A program made the translations under genes and the position numbers. Positions 23,256 to 33,781 of a DNA stretch of 64,000 nucleotides are shown one piece after another; position 1 is the first letter of the stretch; each line of letters begins with the position of its first letter. The DNA is from an uncultured Alphaproteobacteria bacterium (GTDB lineage Bacteria > Pseudomonadota > Alphaproteobacteria > Rhodobacterales > Rhodobacteraceae), in contig CACFXF010000004.1 in NCBI GenBank assembly GCA_902570265.1, positions 1 to 64,000 of the forward strand. The letters are read 5' to 3'. The notes beneath the pieces were generated by a model. It was given only the letters and a program-made list of their open reading frames with translations. It was not told the DNA's origin and ran no database searches.

Positions 23256-23654
23256 ATGGTTATGAATGATCCAATTGGTGATTTACTTGCAAGGATTAGG
23301 AATGCTCAAATGAGAAACAGAAATGACGTTATAACGCCTGCATCCAAACTACGGGCTTGGGTATTAGATGTTCTTCATTCGGAAGGTTTTATTCGGGGTT
23401 ATAAGGCAGTAGAAAGCGAAGATGGTAAGAATAATATTGTTATTGATTTAAAATATTTTGATGGTGAGCCAGTTATAAAGGAATTGAAGAGAGTTTCCAC
23501 ACCTGGTAGGCGTGTTTACACTAACGTTAAAAATATACCAAAAGTAAGGCAAGGTTTAGGTATAGCTATCATATCAACTCCTAAAGGAGTTATGTCTGAT
23601 AGTAAAGCGAGAGCTACTAATGTAGGTGGCGAAATAATTTGTACGGTTTTTTAA
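23256..23654 (+). CDS. rpsH: 30S ribosomal protein S8
   Basis: 132 residues starting [18 protein letters not shown] and ending with [23 protein letters not shown]8 binds the central domain of 16S rRNA and in E. coli represses the spc operon. GAGGAG (23244-23249) supports ATG 23256; an ATG at 23262 is a second option. The end overlaps no gene; rplF follows after 11 bases. Confidence 0.95.
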   Translation: MVMNDPIGDLLARIRNAQMRNRNDVITPASKLRAWVLDVLHSEGFIRGYKAVESEDGKNNIVIDLKYFDGEPVIKELKRVSTPGRRVYTNVKNIPKVRQGLGIAIISTPKGVMSDSKARATNVGGEIICTVF

Positions 23655-23665
23655 AGGATAAAAGA

Positions 23666-24199
23666 ATGTCTAGAATTGGGAAAAAACCTATCATTGTACC
23701 TCAAAATGTTACTGCCAATATCGATGGTAATAAAATTGAAATAAAAGGACCAAATGGTTTAAGAGATTTTCATACATCAAAAGAAGTTGAAGTCAAGCTG
23801 GAAGAAAATCAAATAGTTGTAAGTCCAAAGAATTTGTCAAAGAAATCTAGGCAGCATTGGGGAATGAATAGAACTCAAATTGCAAATTTAATTGAAGGTG
23901 TCACAGTTGGCTTTACTAAAAATTTAGAGTTGAACGGAGTTGGTTACAGAGCATCTTTACAGGGCAACACCTTAAAGTTGTCATTGGGTTATTCTCATGA
24001 AATTGATTTTGAAATACCTAACGATGTAAAAATTACTGTTCCCAAGCCAACTGAAATTAATATAAATGGAATTGATCAGCAAATAGTTGGTCAAGTGGCT
24101 GCCAATATTAGAGAAAAAAGAAAACCAGAACCGTATAAAGGTAAAGGCATAAGATATAGAAATGAATATGTCTTTGCTAAAGAAGGTAAGAAAAAGTAG
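23666..24199 (+). CDS. rplF: 50S ribosomal protein L6
   Basis: 177 residues. MSRIGKKPIIVPQNVTANIDG opens the protein and GQVAANIREKRKPEPYKGKGIRY ends it, with the two repeated L6 folds between. L6 lies near the sarcin-ricin loop and L7/L12 stalk. ATG 23666 follows AAAGGATAAAAGA; codons upstream overlap rpsH. Confidence 0.96.
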   Translation: MSRIGKKPIIVPQNVTANIDGNKIEIKGPNGLRDFHTSKEVEVKLEENQIVVSPKNLSKKSRQHWGMNRTQIANLIEGVTVGFTKNLELNGVGYRASLQGNTLKLSLGYSHEIDFEIPNDVKITVPKPTEININGIDQQIVGQVAANIREKRKPEPYKGKGIRYRNEYVFAKEGKKK

Positions 24200-24209
24200 G
24201 AACTTTTAG

Positions 24210-24569
24210 ATGTCGAATAGAAAATTAAACTTGTTTAAAAAAAGAAGACTAAGAAATAGAAATAAAATTAAAAGATCTACAAGCAAAAGAATCAGAATGA
24301 GTGTTCATAGATCTTCTAAAAATATTTATGTTCAGCTTATTGATGATAGTATTGGTACTACTTTAGTGTCTGCGTCTTCTAGAATGTCAGTATTGGGCAA
24401 AGATATGAAAAACACTAAGGAAACAGCAAAGCTAGTTGGAAAAGAAATTGCCCAGAGAGCAAAGAAGTCAGGAATATCAGAAGTGTATTTTGATAGGGGT
24501 GGTTTTCTTTACCATGGTAGAGTAAAAGCTTTAGCTGATGCTGCAAGAGAAGGTGGCCTTAAATTTTAG
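24210..24569 (+). CDS. rplR: 50S ribosomal protein L18
   Basis: 119 residues with a basic N terminus, [17 protein letters not shown] in the middle and [25 protein letters not shown] at the end, all L18 features. It binds 5S rRNA with L5 and L25. 10 bases after rplF, 12 before rpsE. Confidence 0.96.
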   Translation: MSNRKLNLFKKRRLRNRNKIKRSTSKRIRMSVHRSSKNIYVQLIDDSIGTTLVSASSRMSVLGKDMKNTKETAKLVGKEIAQRAKKSGISEVYFDRGGFLYHGRVKALADAAREGGLKF

Positions 24570-24581
24570 GAGAAAATTAAT

Positions 24582-25139
24582 ATGGCAAGGGATTCTAATC
24601 GTAAAGATAAAAAAGAGCGGGAAGACTCATCGGAATTTTCCGATAGATTAGTTGCAATCAATAGGGTTTCAAAAACAGTTAAAGGCGGAAAGCGCTTTGG
24701 TTTTGCAGCTCTGGTTGTTGTAGGTGATCAAAGAGGCCGTGTTGGGTTCGGTAAAGGAAAAGCAAAGGAAGTTCCAGAAGCTATCAGGAAAGCTACTGAT
24801 CAAGCAAAGACACAAACATTGCGAGTACCTCTTAAAGAAGGTAGAACATTACATCATGATGTAAATGGTAGGCATGGGGCAGGCATTGTTGTAATGCGAA
24901 CAGCACCACCAGGAACTGGCATTATTGCTGGAGGTCCAATGAGAGCAGTTTTTGAAATGTTGGGTATTCAAGATGTTGTAGCAAAGTCTATAGGCTCACA
25001 GAATCCTTATAATATGGTTCGTGCAACTATTGATGGTCTAAAAAAAGAAGTAAGTCCAAGGATTATTGCTCGTAGAAGGGGTAAAAAACTTTCTTCAATT
25101 GTTGTGAAAAATGAAGAGCAAAAAGAATTATCAGCATAA
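24582..25139 (+). CDS. rpsE: 30S ribosomal protein S5
   Basis: 185 residues. The double-stranded RNA-binding-like N domain ([22 protein letters not shown]) and C domain ([39 protein letters not shown]) are intact. S5 shapes the mRNA entry site and decoding accuracy. Preceded by TTTTAGGAG. Confidence 0.97.
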   Translation: MARDSNRKDKKEREDSSEFSDRLVAINRVSKTVKGGKRFGFAALVVVGDQRGRVGFGKGKAKEVPEAIRKATDQAKTQTLRVPLKEGRTLHHDVNGRHGAGIVVMRTAPPGTGIIAGGPMRAVFEMLGIQDVVAKSIGSQNPYNMVRATIDGLKKEVSPRIIARRRGKKLSSIVVKNEEQKELSA

Positions 25140-25159
25140 CTTAAAAGTTGGGTAAAATT

Positions 25160-25342
25160 ATGGTAAATAAAATTTATGTAAAACAGATTAGATCACCAAT
25201 CAGAAGACCTGGTGTCCAAAGAAAAATACTTAAAGGTCTTGGTTTAAATAAAATGAATAAAATTTCTGAGTTAATTGATACACCTTCTGTTAGAGGAATG
25301 ATTAATAAAATAAGTCATTTGGTTCAAGTTGTGGAAAAATAA
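25160..25342 (+). CDS. rpmD: 50S ribosomal protein L30
   Basis: 60 residues: [29 protein letters not shown] and ending [17 protein letters not shown], a complete L30. ATG 25160 is preferred; an in-frame TTG at 25148 lacks a good upstream site. Only a weak purine-rich signal precedes the gene, so coupling to rpsE is likely. Confidence 0.94.
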   Translation: MVNKIYVKQIRSPIRRPGVQRKILKGLGLNKMNKISELIDTPSVRGMINKISHLVQVVEK

Positions 25343-25401
25343 TTATTTGGTAATTTAACCTTCAGCTAAGAAAATATAATTTTAAATTTAGAGATATCAA
25401 A

Positions 25402-25860
25402 ATGAAATTGAATGAATTAAGAGAAAAAAAAGGCGCTTTTAAAACAAAAAAAAGGGTAGGTAGGGGTCCTGGATCCGGTGTAGGAAAAACATGTGGTCGT
25501 GGTCTTAAGGGACAAAAGTCTAGGTCAGGAGTTTCTCTTAATGGTTTTGAAGGTGGTCAAATGCCAATATACATGCGACTCCCTAAAAGAGGTTTCAATG
25601 TACCCAATGCAAAAAAATATTCTGTAGTTAATGTTGGGGTACTGCAAGACTTTATTGATAGAAAAAAAATAAATCCAGAAAATGAGATTAATGAGGAGAC
25701 TTTATGTTCCTCTGGCGTTATATCAAGGAATTTTGATGGTGTTCGTCTTCTTGCTAAGGGAGAACTAAAAACCAAAATTGTTGTCAAGCTTACTGGAGCT
25801 TCTAAAGGTGCAATCTCTGCTATAGAAAAGCATGGTGGAACTTTTACAAAATTATCTTAA
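25402..25860 (+). CDS. rplO: 50S ribosomal protein L15
   Basis: 152 residues. N-terminal [28 protein letters not shown] is the Gly/Arg-rich L15 extension that threads into 23S r[18 protein letters not shown] follows and the C-terminal domain ends with [12 protein letters not shown]. Located 59 bases after rpmD and before secY as usual. Confidence 0.97.
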   Translation: MKLNELREKKGAFKTKKRVGRGPGSGVGKTCGRGLKGQKSRSGVSLNGFEGGQMPIYMRLPKRGFNVPNAKKYSVVNVGVLQDFIDRKKINPENEINEETLCSSGVISRNFDGVRLLAKGELKTKIVVKLTGASKGAISAIEKHGGTFTKLS

Positions 25861-25923
25861 AGGTTTATTAGATTTTTAATTTTCTTGGAATTTAAAAAGA
25901 AAAAAGGTTAAACAGGATTATAA

Positions 25924-27276
25924 ATGCCTTCTGCAGCAGAACAAATGGCAGCAAACTTGAGTTGGGGATCTTTTGGTAAAGCAAAAGACCTTCAACGTCG
26001 AATTTTTTATGCTTTAGGGCTTTTGATAGTCTACCGCATTGGGACATATATTCCAGTTCCAGGTATTGATGCATCTCAACTCAGATCCTTTTTTGAACAA
26101 GCGAATACTGGTATTGGTGGTATGCTTAATATGTTTACTGGCGGTGCTGTGGGAAGAATGGCTATTTTTGCTCTTGGTATAATGCCTTATATAACATCTT
26201 CAATTATTATGCAGCTTTTAGCATCAATGGTTCCCCAATTGGAGCAATTAAAAAAAGAAGGGGAACAGGGTAGAAAAAAAATAAACCAATATACTAGGTA
26301 TGGGACTGTTGTTCTTGCTTTCTTTCAAGCTTATGGAATTTCAGTAGGATTAGAAAGTCAAGGCTTAGCATCTGATCCAGGTTGGTATTTTAGGGCATCC
26401 TGCATAATTACACTTGTTGGAGGCACTATGTTTTTAATGTGGCTTGGTGAACAAATAACTGCTAGGGGTATAGGAAATGGTATATCATTAATTATTTTTG
26501 TTGGCATTGTCGCAGAACTTCCATCAGCGCTAGCGCAGTTTTTTGCATCTGGTAGATCAGGTATTATTAGTCCAGTAGTAATTCTTTCAGTTATTCTTAT
26601 GGTTATTGTAGTAATTGGTTTAGTTGTTTATTTAGAGCGTGCTTTGAGAAAAATAAATATTCAATATCCAAGAAGACAAGTAGGTATGAAAATGTATGGT
26701 GGGGATACTTCAAATCTACCAATAAAGCTTAATCCCTCAGGGGTAATTCCTGCAATTTTTGCTTCATCTCTTTTATTGTTACCAACTACTGTTGTTACTT
26801 TTGCTCGAGATGATAGTGATGGGTTCTTATCTTATGTAGCCGCATATTTAGGTCCTGGTCAGCCATTATATTATGTTTTTTTTGGTGGAATGATAATATT
26901 TTTTACATATTTTTATACACTTAATGTTGCATTTAAGCCTGATGATGTAGCTGATAACTTAAAAAAGCAGGGAGGATTTGTTCCTGGTATACGACCTGGT
27001 GAAAGAACAGCTAAATATTTAGAATATGTAGTTGTAAGAACACTTGTGCTAGGTTCAGGTTATCTTGCAGCAATTTGTTTGCTACCTGAAGTTATGAGAT
27101 CTCAATTTGCAATTCCCTTTTATTTTGGAGGGACTTCTCTTTTAATTGTTGTTTCTGTTACTATGGATACTATTACTCAAATTCAATCTCATATGTTAGC
27201 TTACCAATATGAAGGTTTGATAGAAAGATCAAAGATACGTGGGTCTACTAAAAGAAATAAGAAAGGAAAGAGATGA
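25924..27276 (+). CDS. secY: Preprotein translocase subunit SecY
   Basis: 450 residues with about ten membrane segments. Residues [12 protein letters not shown], the plug/TM2 region with [33 protein letters not shown], and GERTAKYLE are standard. SecY forms the protein-conducting channel with SecE (gene at 100-291). Starts [26 protein letters not shown], typical of alphaproteobacteria. Its stop overlaps the adk ATG by 4 bases. Confidence 0.97.
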   Translation: MPSAAEQMAANLSWGSFGKAKDLQRRIFYALGLLIVYRIGTYIPVPGIDASQLRSFFEQANTGIGGMLNMFTGGAVGRMAIFALGIMPYITSSIIMQLLASMVPQLEQLKKEGEQGRKKINQYTRYGTVVLAFFQAYGISVGLESQGLASDPGWYFRASCIITLVGGTMFLMWLGEQITARGIGNGISLIIFVGIVAELPSALAQFFASGRSGIISPVVILSVILMVIVVIGLVVYLERALRKINIQYPRRQVGMKMYGGDTSNLPIKLNPSGVIPAIFASSLLLLPTTVVTFARDDSDGFLSYVAAYLGPGQPLYYVFFGGMIIFFTYFYTLNVAFKPDDVADNLKKQGGFVPGIRPGERTAKYLEYVVVRTLVLGSGYLAAICLLPEVMRSQFAIPFYFGGTSLLIVVSVTMDTITQIQSHMLAYQYEGLIERSKIRGSTKRNKKGKR

Positions 27277-27923
27277 AGAATTTAATTCTACTTGGACCTC
27301 CTGGAGCAGGAAAGGGGACTCAAGCTAGAAATTTATGTGAAGCATTTGGATTTGTTCAATTATCAACTGGAGACATGTTGAGAGAAGCCAAGAAAGATCA
27401 GTCTGAACTAGGAAAAAAAGTTGCCAACATAATGGCAAGAGGTGAGTTGGTTACAGATGAAATAGTGATAGGACTTATCGAAAAAAAACTTACAAATGAA
27501 GAAAATAGCAAAGGATTTATTTTTGATGGATTTCCCAGAACACTAGCACAAGCTGACGCTTTGAGAGATTTGCTGGAAACAATTGGTCAAAAACTGGATC
27601 ATGTAGTAGAATTATATGTGGATGATGAAAAATTAGTTCAGCGTATAATTGGACGTTTTACTTGTTCATCTTGTGGTGAATTATATCACAAAACTACCAA
27701 ACCTCCTAAAAACCCCAGTATATGTGATATATGCGGTAGTAAAGACACATTTAACTATAGACAAGATGATAATGAAGATTCTTTAAAAATTAGATTGCTA
27801 GCTTATTATAGAGATACTTCCCCGCTGATTGGATATTATCATGCACATAATAAATTACGAAAAGTTAATGGTCTTGGAAGTGTTGATGAAATTCAATCTA
27901 AGATAAGGAATATATTATCATAA
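27273..27923 (+). CDS. adk: Adenylate kinase, zinc-type LID
   Basis: 216 residues. The P-loop [10 protein letters not shown] (7-16) and DGFPRT motif are present. The LID domain carries CSSC and CDIC pairs, a Cys4 zinc site, so this is the long zinc-binding form. The enzyme interconverts AMP, ATP and ADP. secY-adk overlap (ATGA) is a common arrangement in alphaproteobacteria and others. Confidence 0.96.
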   Translation: MKNLILLGPPGAGKGTQARNLCEAFGFVQLSTGDMLREAKKDQSELGKKVANIMARGELVTDEIVIGLIEKKLTNEENSKGFIFDGFPRTLAQADALRDLLETIGQKLDHVVELYVDDEKLVQRIIGRFTCSSCGELYHKTTKPPKNPSICDICGSKDTFNYRQDDNEDSLKIRLLAYYRDTSPLIGYYHAHNKLRKVNGLGSVDEIQSKIRNILS

Positions 27924-27950
27924 TTTTAAAAGAATTTCATAACTATGAAC

Positions 27951-27978
27951 TTGACGAAGTGAATTCCTTGGATATAAT
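27951..27978 (+). promoter_or_regulatory. Strong sigma70-type promoter before rpsM
   Basis: TTGACG (27951-27956) and TATAAT (27973-27978) are 16 bp apart: 5 of 6 and 6 of 6 consensus matches. It would start transcription about 65 bases before rpsM, giving the alpha operon its own promoter after adk. Confidence 0.75.
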
Positions 27979-28050
27979 CCGCAAAAATGTTTGAATAATT
28001 TAACTTAACAATTTTTAGTTAATTCTTAAAATTTAAAAACGGAGCAAAAT

Positions 28051-28419
28051 TTGGCTAGAATAGCTGGTATAAATCTACCTACGGGTAAAAGAGTTCCTAT
28101 CGCTTTAACTTATATACACGGTATAGGAACAAATACTGCCATAAAAATATGTACAGAACTTAAAATACCTTTTTTAACTAAACTAAATGAACTTGATGAT
28201 ATACAATTATCATCAATAAGGGATTATATCGACTCTAAATTAATGGTAGAAGGTGATTTGAGAAGAGAAAAATCCATGAACATTAAAAGATTAATGGATC
28301 TAGGATGTTACCGTGGCTTAAGGCATAGGCGGGGTCTTCCTGTTAGAGGTCAAAGAACTCATACTAACGCTAGAACTAGAAAAGGTCCTGCGAAGACTAT
28401 CGCTGGAAAGAAAAAATAG
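28051..28419 (+). CDS. rpsM: 30S ribosomal protein S13
   Basis: 122 residues beginning [26 protein letters not shown] and ending in the basic tail with [18 protein letters not shown], which reaches the P-site tRNA. The start codon is TTG at 28051 with GGAG at 28041-28044; the encoded N terminus is the conserved one. First gene of the alpha operon. Confidence 0.96.
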   Translation: MARIAGINLPTGKRVPIALTYIHGIGTNTAIKICTELKIPFLTKLNELDDIQLSSIRDYIDSKLMVEGDLRREKSMNIKRLMDLGCYRGLRHRRGLPVRGQRTHTNARTRKGPAKTIAGKKK

Positions 28420-28431
28420 GATAGACAAACT

Positions 28432-28821
28432 ATGGCTGTTGATAAATCAAGAACTAAAAAGAAAGTTAAAAAAAATATTTCTACTGGTGTTGCTCACATA
28501 AATTCTAGCTTTAATAATACAAAGATTTTGATTTCTGATGCACAAGGTAACGCTATAGCTTGGTCGTCAGCAGGGACTATGGGTTTTAAAGGTTCTAGAA
28601 AATCGACTCCTTACGCTGCACAAATGGCTGCCGAAGATGCTGGTAAAAAAGCTCAAGACCATGGAATGAAAACACTAGAAGTAGAGATACAAGGTCCTGG
28701 CTCTGGAAGAGAATCAGCTTTGAGAGCCTTGTCTGCGGTTGGTATGATAGTTACTTCAATAAGAGATGTTACACCAATGGCTCATAATGGCTGCAGACCA
28801 CCTAAGAGAAGAAGAGTTTGA
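28432..28821 (+). CDS. rpsK: 30S ribosomal protein S11
   Basis: 129 residues with [46 protein letters not shown] and the end [11 protein letters not shown], all S11 features; it binds the 16S platform near the E site. 12 bases after rpsM. Confidence 0.97.
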   Translation: MAVDKSRTKKKVKKNISTGVAHINSSFNNTKILISDAQGNAIAWSSAGTMGFKGSRKSTPYAAQMAAEDAGKKAQDHGMKTLEVEIQGPGSGRESALRALSAVGMIVTSIRDVTPMAHNGCRPPKRRRV

Positions 28822-28880
28822 AATATATGTTTCATATAAGTTAAACTTTTTTAAAATTATTATAATTTAAACCCTCGGGC

Positions 28881-28909
28881 GTAAAAAACTTCTGGATTAG
28901 GTTTTTTAC
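28881..28909 (+). promoter_or_regulatory. Hairpin in the rpoA ribosome-binding region
   Basis: GTAAAAAAC (28881-28889) and GTTTTTTAC (28901-28909) are exact inverted repeats around an 11-base loop, ending 7 bases before the GGAGG site of rpoA. It may modulate rpoA translation or stabilise the mRNA 5' end. It is not a terminator: no T-run follows. Confidence 0.5.
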
Positions 28910-28925
28910 AGGAATGGAGGAACTT

Positions 28926-29942
28926 ATGATCCATAAAAATTGGCAAGAATTGATTAGACCATCTAGTGTTTCAATTAAACCAGGTGATGATCCAAAGAGC
29001 AAAGCAACTATTGTGACTGAACCTTTAGAAAGAGGATTTGGACTAACTTTAGGTAATGCACTTAGAAGAATATTGTTATCTTCATTACAGGGTGCCTCAA
29101 TTGTTTCAGTACAAATAGATGGTGTTTTGCATGAATTTTCTTCATTAGCTGGTGTAAGGGAAGATGTAACTGACATCATTCTTAACTTAAAAGGGGTTTC
29201 TGTATCAATGGAAGTTGAAGGACCAAAAAGATTATCTGTGAATGTAAAAGGGCCTGGAATTGTCACTGCTGGAGATATTGAAGAAACAAATGGAATAGAA
29301 ATATTAAACAAGGATCATATTATTTGCCACTTGGATGATGGAGTTTCTTTTTCGATGGAGCTAACTGTAAATACGGGAAAAGGCTATGTAGCTGCAGATA
29401 AGCAAGTTTCTGAAGATAATCCAATTGGAGTAATTACAATAGATTCTTTGTTTTCTCCGGTAAAAAAAGTTTCATATAATGTTGAACCAACAAGAGAAGG
29501 TCAGGTTTTAGATTATGACAAACTTACTATGGATATTGAGACTGATGGCTCAGTCACTCCTGAAGATGCGCTAGCATTTTCTTCTCGAATATTGAAAGAT
29601 CAACTTGATGTATTCATTAACTTTGATGAGCCTGAAGCTGACATACGTGATGAAGACGAAGATGAGCTAGAATTTAATCCATTACTTCTTAAAAAAGTTG
29701 ATGAATTAGAATTGTCCGTAAGATCTGCTAATTGCTTAAAGAATGATAATATAGTCTATATTGGAGACTTAATCCAAAAAACAGAAGCAGAGATGTTAAG
29801 AACTCCCAATTTTGGAAGAAAGTCTTTGAATGAGATAAAAGAGGTTCTTACAAGTATGCAATTACATTTAGGAATGGATGTTACTGAATGGCCACCAGAA
29901 AACATAGAGGAATTATCAAAAAAATATGAAGATCAATTTTGA
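28926..29942 (+). CDS. rpoA: DNA-directed RNA polymerase subunit alpha
   Basis: 338 residues. N-terminal dimerisation domain has [23 protein letters not shown]; the C-terminal domain (about 250-330) has the helices [16 protein letters not shown] and [17 protein letters not shown] that contact UP elements and activators. ATG 28926 is selected since GGAGG at 28916-28920 lies 5 bases upstream and [12 protein letters not shown] is the alphaproteobacterial start; ATG 28914 lies before that site. Confidence 0.96.
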   Translation: MIHKNWQELIRPSSVSIKPGDDPKSKATIVTEPLERGFGLTLGNALRRILLSSLQGASIVSVQIDGVLHEFSSLAGVREDVTDIILNLKGVSVSMEVEGPKRLSVNVKGPGIVTAGDIEETNGIEILNKDHIICHLDDGVSFSMELTVNTGKGYVAADKQVSEDNPIGVITIDSLFSPVKKVSYNVEPTREGQVLDYDKLTMDIETDGSVTPEDALAFSSRILKDQLDVFINFDEPEADIRDEDEDELEFNPLLLKKVDELELSVRSANCLKNDNIVYIGDLIQKTEAEMLRTPNFGRKSLNEIKEVLTSMQLHLGMDVTEWPPENIEELSKKYEDQF

Positions 29943-30008
29943 GGGTTGATAAAATCTTTTAGAATGTTAAAAGTCTAAAAATATTTTTTTAGTTATTTGG
30001 ATAAAAAA

Positions 30009-30431
30009 ATGAGACATGGCAACAGTAATCGTAAGTTAAATAGGACACATGAACACCGTAAAGCAATGTTTGCAAATATGGTTTGTTCGTTGATTGAGCA
30101 CGAGCAGATTCAAACCACACTTCCAAAAGCAAAAGAGCTAAAAAAAATTATTGATAAATACATAACTCTTGGAAAAAAAGGATCTCTTCATTCAAGAAGA
30201 CTGGCTATATCTCGTTTGAGACAAAATTCAGCAGTAACAAAGCTTTTTGAAATCCTGGCTCCACGATACAAAAAAAGAAACGGGGGATATTCAAGAGTTT
30301 TAAAAGCCGGTTTCAGATATGGTGATGCTGCTCCACTTGCAGTAATTGAGTTAATAGATCGCGACATCTCTGCTAAAGGTGCTAAAGATAAAGAGCTTGA
30401 AGAAATAAAAGACGATAAACCTCAAGAATAA
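30009..30431 (+). CDS. rplQ: 50S ribosomal protein L17
   Basis: 140 residues with [24 protein letters not shown] and [33 protein letters not shown]; a charged tail of about 20 residues follows. Last gene of the alpha operon and of the 30-kb ribosomal block. ATG 30009 gives the conserved N terminus; TTG 29997 is an in-frame alternative. Confidence 0.96.
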   Translation: MRHGNSNRKLNRTHEHRKAMFANMVCSLIEHEQIQTTLPKAKELKKIIDKYITLGKKGSLHSRRLAISRLRQNSAVTKLFEILAPRYKKRNGGYSRVLKAGFRYGDAAPLAVIELIDRDISAKGAKDKELEEIKDDKPQE

Positions 30432-30500
30432 TATTTGTTTTTAATAAAGTTCAAAAAAATCGAACACTGATTATATTTTTTGTATATAATATAATCTATA

Positions 30501-31817
30501 ATGAGCGACTTATTTGATTTTGAAGAAAAAAAAGATATTAATAATTCATTAAAACCTTTACCAGATAGATTGCGCCCAAAATCTGTTACAGAAATTTTAG
30601 GGCAGGACCATATTACAGGTGAAACTGGACCTATAAATTCAATAATTAAAAATAACAACTTGTCTTCCATAATTTTTTGGGGCCCTCCTGGTACAGGTAA
30701 AACTTCAATAGCTAGAACTATACCAAAAGAATTAATGAATAGTCATTTTCATGAAATAAGTGCTGTCTCTTCAGGAACAAGTGATTTAAAGGAATTATTT
30801 AAATTAGGTAAAGATATATCATTGAGTGGTAAAAAATTAATTCTATTTGTTGATGAAATACATTATTTTAACAAATTACAACAAGATATGTTTTTACCTT
30901 ATATTGAAGAAGGAACTATTGGATTAATAGGTGCTACATCACAAAACCCCAGTTTTCAACTTAATGCAGCCCTTTTATCTAGATCTCTGGTATATCAATT
31001 CGAAAAATTATCTGAAGATACTCTTAAAAAAATAATTTTGCGATCTGAAAAATTTTTAAAAAATAAATTACCCTTAGATAATGAGGGTAAAAAAATTTTA
31101 ATTCAAATGAGTGGTGGGGATGCAAGAGTTTTAATTAATCTAATTGAGCAAGTTTTTAATATTAATAGGAAAATTAGTTCCAAGGATTTGAATGAAATAC
31201 TTTCGTTAAATATACCAAAGCACGATAAGGCTGGGGATAACCATTATGGTTTAATTTCTGCTCTTCACAAATCTATTAGAGGTTCTGATCCTGATGCAGG
31301 GTTATTTTGGTTAGCAAGGGCTCTTAATGCTGGTGAAGATCCTTTTTATATTTTTAGAAGACTACTTAGAATTTCAATAGAAGATGTAGGTCTTGCAAAT
31401 CCTGAATCTCAAAGATTAGTTTTGGATTCATGGAACACATATGAAAAATTAGGATCTCCAGAGGGTGATATTTCTTTAGCAATGAGTGTGATCCTATTAT
31501 CATTATCACCGAAATCTAATGCTGTTTATTTAGCAGATAAAGAATCTCAAAAATTTGCAAAAAAATATAGTTCAGAACAACCACCTAAACATATCCTTAA
31601 TTCTCCAACCAAATTAATGGATCGTTTTGGTTATGGTGCCGGTTATGAGTATGATCATGATTCAAAAGTTGGATTTTCAGGGCAGAATTATTTTCCTGAT
31701 GGATTTAAGCGACCGATATTTTATTATCCTGTTGAGCGAGGTTATGAAAGAGAATTAAAAAAAAGAATTACATATTTTTCAAAACTAAGAAATAAGTTTC
31801 AAAATAATGGCAATTAA
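30501..31817 (+). CDS. rarA: Replication-associated recombination protein A (RarA/MgsA AAA+ ATPase)
   Basis: 438 residues. Walker A GPPGTGKTS (about residue 61-69), Walker B LFVDEIH, sensor region GATSQNPSFQLNAALLSRS and the C-terminal MgsA domain with FRRLLRISIEDVGLANP are typical of RarA, which acts at stalled replication forks. There is no ribosome-binding site before ATG 30501, and a TATAAT at 30485-30490 lies only 11 bases upstream, so the mRNA may be leaderless. Confidence 0.93.
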   Translation: MSDLFDFEEKKDINNSLKPLPDRLRPKSVTEILGQDHITGETGPINSIIKNNNLSSIIFWGPPGTGKTSIARTIPKELMNSHFHEISAVSSGTSDLKELFKLGKDISLSGKKLILFVDEIHYFNKLQQDMFLPYIEEGTIGLIGATSQNPSFQLNAALLSRSLVYQFEKLSEDTLKKIILRSEKFLKNKLPLDNEGKKILIQMSGGDARVLINLIEQVFNINRKISSKDLNEILSLNIPKHDKAGDNHYGLISALHKSIRGSDPDAGLFWLARALNAGEDPFYIFRRLLRISIEDVGLANPESQRLVLDSWNTYEKLGSPEGDISLAMSVILLSLSPKSNAVYLADKESQKFAKKYSSEQPPKHILNSPTKLMDRFGYGAGYEYDHDSKVGFSGQNYFPDGFKRPIFYYPVERGYERELKKRITYFSKLRNKFQNNGN

Positions 31818-31838
31818 GTTGAAAGAATATAGTTAAAA

Positions 31839-32837
31839 ATGAGTAACAAGGTAAAACCATTGATTGTTACTACTGAGGAAGCAGGTCAGAGATTAGATAA
31901 ATGGATAAAGTTTCATTTTAGTAATATTTCTAAGATTATGGTAGAGAAGTTATGTAGAACAGGTCAAATTAGAGTTGATAGTGCAAGGGTAAAACCTAAT
32001 ATTAAATTATTTGAAAACCAGTTAATAAGAATTCCAAATTTTATTCGATATAATAACAAAAAAATAGATAAAGTTTTTACAAACAAAGATACTGATTTAT
32101 TTAATAAATTAAAAGAAGCCATTGTGTATGAGGATGATTATTTCTTAATCTTTAACAAGCCGTTTGGTTTGGCGGTACAAGGGGGATCCAAACTAGGTAA
32201 CGTTCATTTAGATGGGATTCTTCCTTTGTTTTCAAAAAACAAATTTTCTCCACCCAAGTTAGTTCATCGTTTGGATAAAGAAACTTCGGGTACTTTAGTA
32301 GTTGCTAAAACTTCCAAAAGTGCAAGTGAATTTTCAAAATTAATGGTAAATAGAAAAATCTTAAAATCTTATTGGGCATTGGTGACCTCTACACCCAAAA
32401 GTAAGTCAGGAATCTTATATAATCCATCATCAGATAAATTTTTATTAAAAAAAGATCTTATTGAAAAATATCGTCTAGATAAAGAATTCATTAAAGCTAA
32501 ATTATTTACTTTAAATTCAGAAAACAAGGAAACTGTTTCAACCTATAAAGAAATAAAGATTCAGGATAATTTTTCTTGGCTAAAGCTTTGGGCAATTACT
32601 GGTAGAAAACATCAATTAAGAAAACAACTTGCTTATATTGGTTGTTCTATAATTGGGGATGATAAGTATGGTCAAAAAGAAAAAATTTTGAGAAATAACA
32701 TAAAAGAAAAACTTCAACTGCATGCTAGGGAGATAATATTTAAAAACCCAATAACAGACAAATTAATAAAAGTAAAATGTTCGCCCCCTGATCATATGAA
32801 GGAATTTTTGAACACAGGTGAAATTAACAAATTCTAA
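31839..32837 (+). CDS. RluA-family 23S rRNA pseudouridine synthase (RluC/RluD type)
   Basis: 332 residues. An N-terminal S4 RNA-binding domain (about 10-70, GQRLDKWIKFHF...GQIRVDSARVKP) precedes the synthase domain with HRLDKETSG (catalytic Asp near residue 147) and RKHQLRKQLAYIG. It isomerises uridines in 23S rRNA. RluC is more likely than RluD from the alphaproteobacterial context before the ATP12 gene, but the sequence alone does not fix the target. Confidence 0.88.
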   Translation: MSNKVKPLIVTTEEAGQRLDKWIKFHFSNISKIMVEKLCRTGQIRVDSARVKPNIKLFENQLIRIPNFIRYNNKKIDKVFTNKDTDLFNKLKEAIVYEDDYFLIFNKPFGLAVQGGSKLGNVHLDGILPLFSKNKFSPPKLVHRLDKETSGTLVVAKTSKSASEFSKLMVNRKILKSYWALVTSTPKSKSGILYNPSSDKFLLKKDLIEKYRLDKEFIKAKLFTLNSENKETVSTYKEIKIQDNFSWLKLWAITGRKHQLRKQLAYIGCSIIGDDKYGQKEKILRNNIKEKLQLHAREIIFKNPITDKLIKVKCSPPDHMKEFLNTGEINKF

Positions 32838-32854
32838 TCAAATTTATTTAAAAA

Positions 32855-33559
32855 ATGATGTTGAAGAAAAAGAAATTTTGGACGGCAGTTAAATTGAAAA
32901 AGAAAGAATCTAGATTTGGGATTCTTTTAGATAAAAATTTACTCAAGACACCTCAAAAAAAAGATTGTTTAATATCAAACATCAGAATAGCAAAAGATTT
33001 ATTAAAAGAATGGTCCTCCATTCAGGATGACATAAATTTTCATAATATGCCTGTTACTCAGATTTGTTTTGCCTCTTTAGACAGAAAAGGAAAAGAAAAA
33101 ATAATTCTACTGAATAAACTTACAGAATATGGGATGACTGATTTATTATTTTACAGGGATACTTCTGGGACAGAATTGGAAAAGTTACAATCAAAAAAAT
33201 GGGATAAATTATTAGATTGGATCCAAAATGAATTGGATTTAGATTTTAAAATCGTTAACGGAATAATGCCTGTTGAGCAACCAAAAGAAAACTATAATAC
33301 TTTCTTTAATGAACTTGAGAAATTAGATTGTATCTCATTAACAGCTTTAAGTGACATAGTAACATTATCAGGTTCTTTAATACTTGGTCTTTTGCTATTA
33401 AAGAAAAAAATTATATCAAAGCAAGCTTGGTCTTTAGCAAAAGTAGATGAAGAATGGCAACGCTCAAAGTGGGGGACTCTTCCGGAGCAAGTGGAAGATG
33501 ATGAATACAAAAAGAATAAATTTTTTATCTCTTGTAAACTTATCAATTTATTAAATTGA
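32855..33559 (+). CDS. ATP12-family F1-ATPase assembly chaperone
   Basis: 234 residues. Pattern FWTAVKLKKKESRFGILLDKNLLKTPQKK, then TDLLFYRD, WDKLLDWI, TLSGSLILGLLLL and VDEEWQRSKWG matches the ATP12 family, known from mitochondria and alphaproteobacteria, where it helps assemble the F1 alpha subunit. Location after an RluC-type gene is common in alphaproteobacteria. Two ATGs in a row (32855, 32858) are possible starts. Confidence 0.87.
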   Translation: MMLKKKKFWTAVKLKKKESRFGILLDKNLLKTPQKKDCLISNIRIAKDLLKEWSSIQDDINFHNMPVTQICFASLDRKGKEKIILLNKLTEYGMTDLLFYRDTSGTELEKLQSKKWDKLLDWIQNELDLDFKIVNGIMPVEQPKENYNTFFNELEKLDCISLTALSDIVTLSGSLILGLLLLKKKIISKQAWSLAKVDEEWQRSKWGTLPEQVEDDEYKKNKFFISCKLINLLN

Positions 33560-33590
33560 CTTAATTAAGAATCACTTAATTTAAAAATAT

Positions 33591-33681
33591 TTATCCTTAA
33601 ATTTTTTATTATCCTTAAATATTATATTTAAATATTGTTAACCCACTGTTTTATTTACATTTTTTATTAATTCAATAAATA
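33591..33681 (+). promoter_or_regulatory. Upstream region of the aap operon with repeats
   Basis: TTATCCTTAAAT occurs twice as direct repeats (33591-33602 and 33609-33620, 18-bp period). TTAAATAT-T-ATATTTAA (33615-33631) is a perfect palindrome. TTTACA (33654-33659) with TAAATA (33676-33681) at 16 bp could be the promoter. Repeats could be operator sites, but AT-richness makes chance likely. Confidence 0.35.
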
Positions 33682-33781
33682 TCAAATAAAGGGTAGAAAA
33701 AGTTTGTTTAATGCAGTATTTTCACAACTTATTTTGGTACTAACTTTAATCAAAATTTTTTTTAATTTAAAAGGGGAAATT

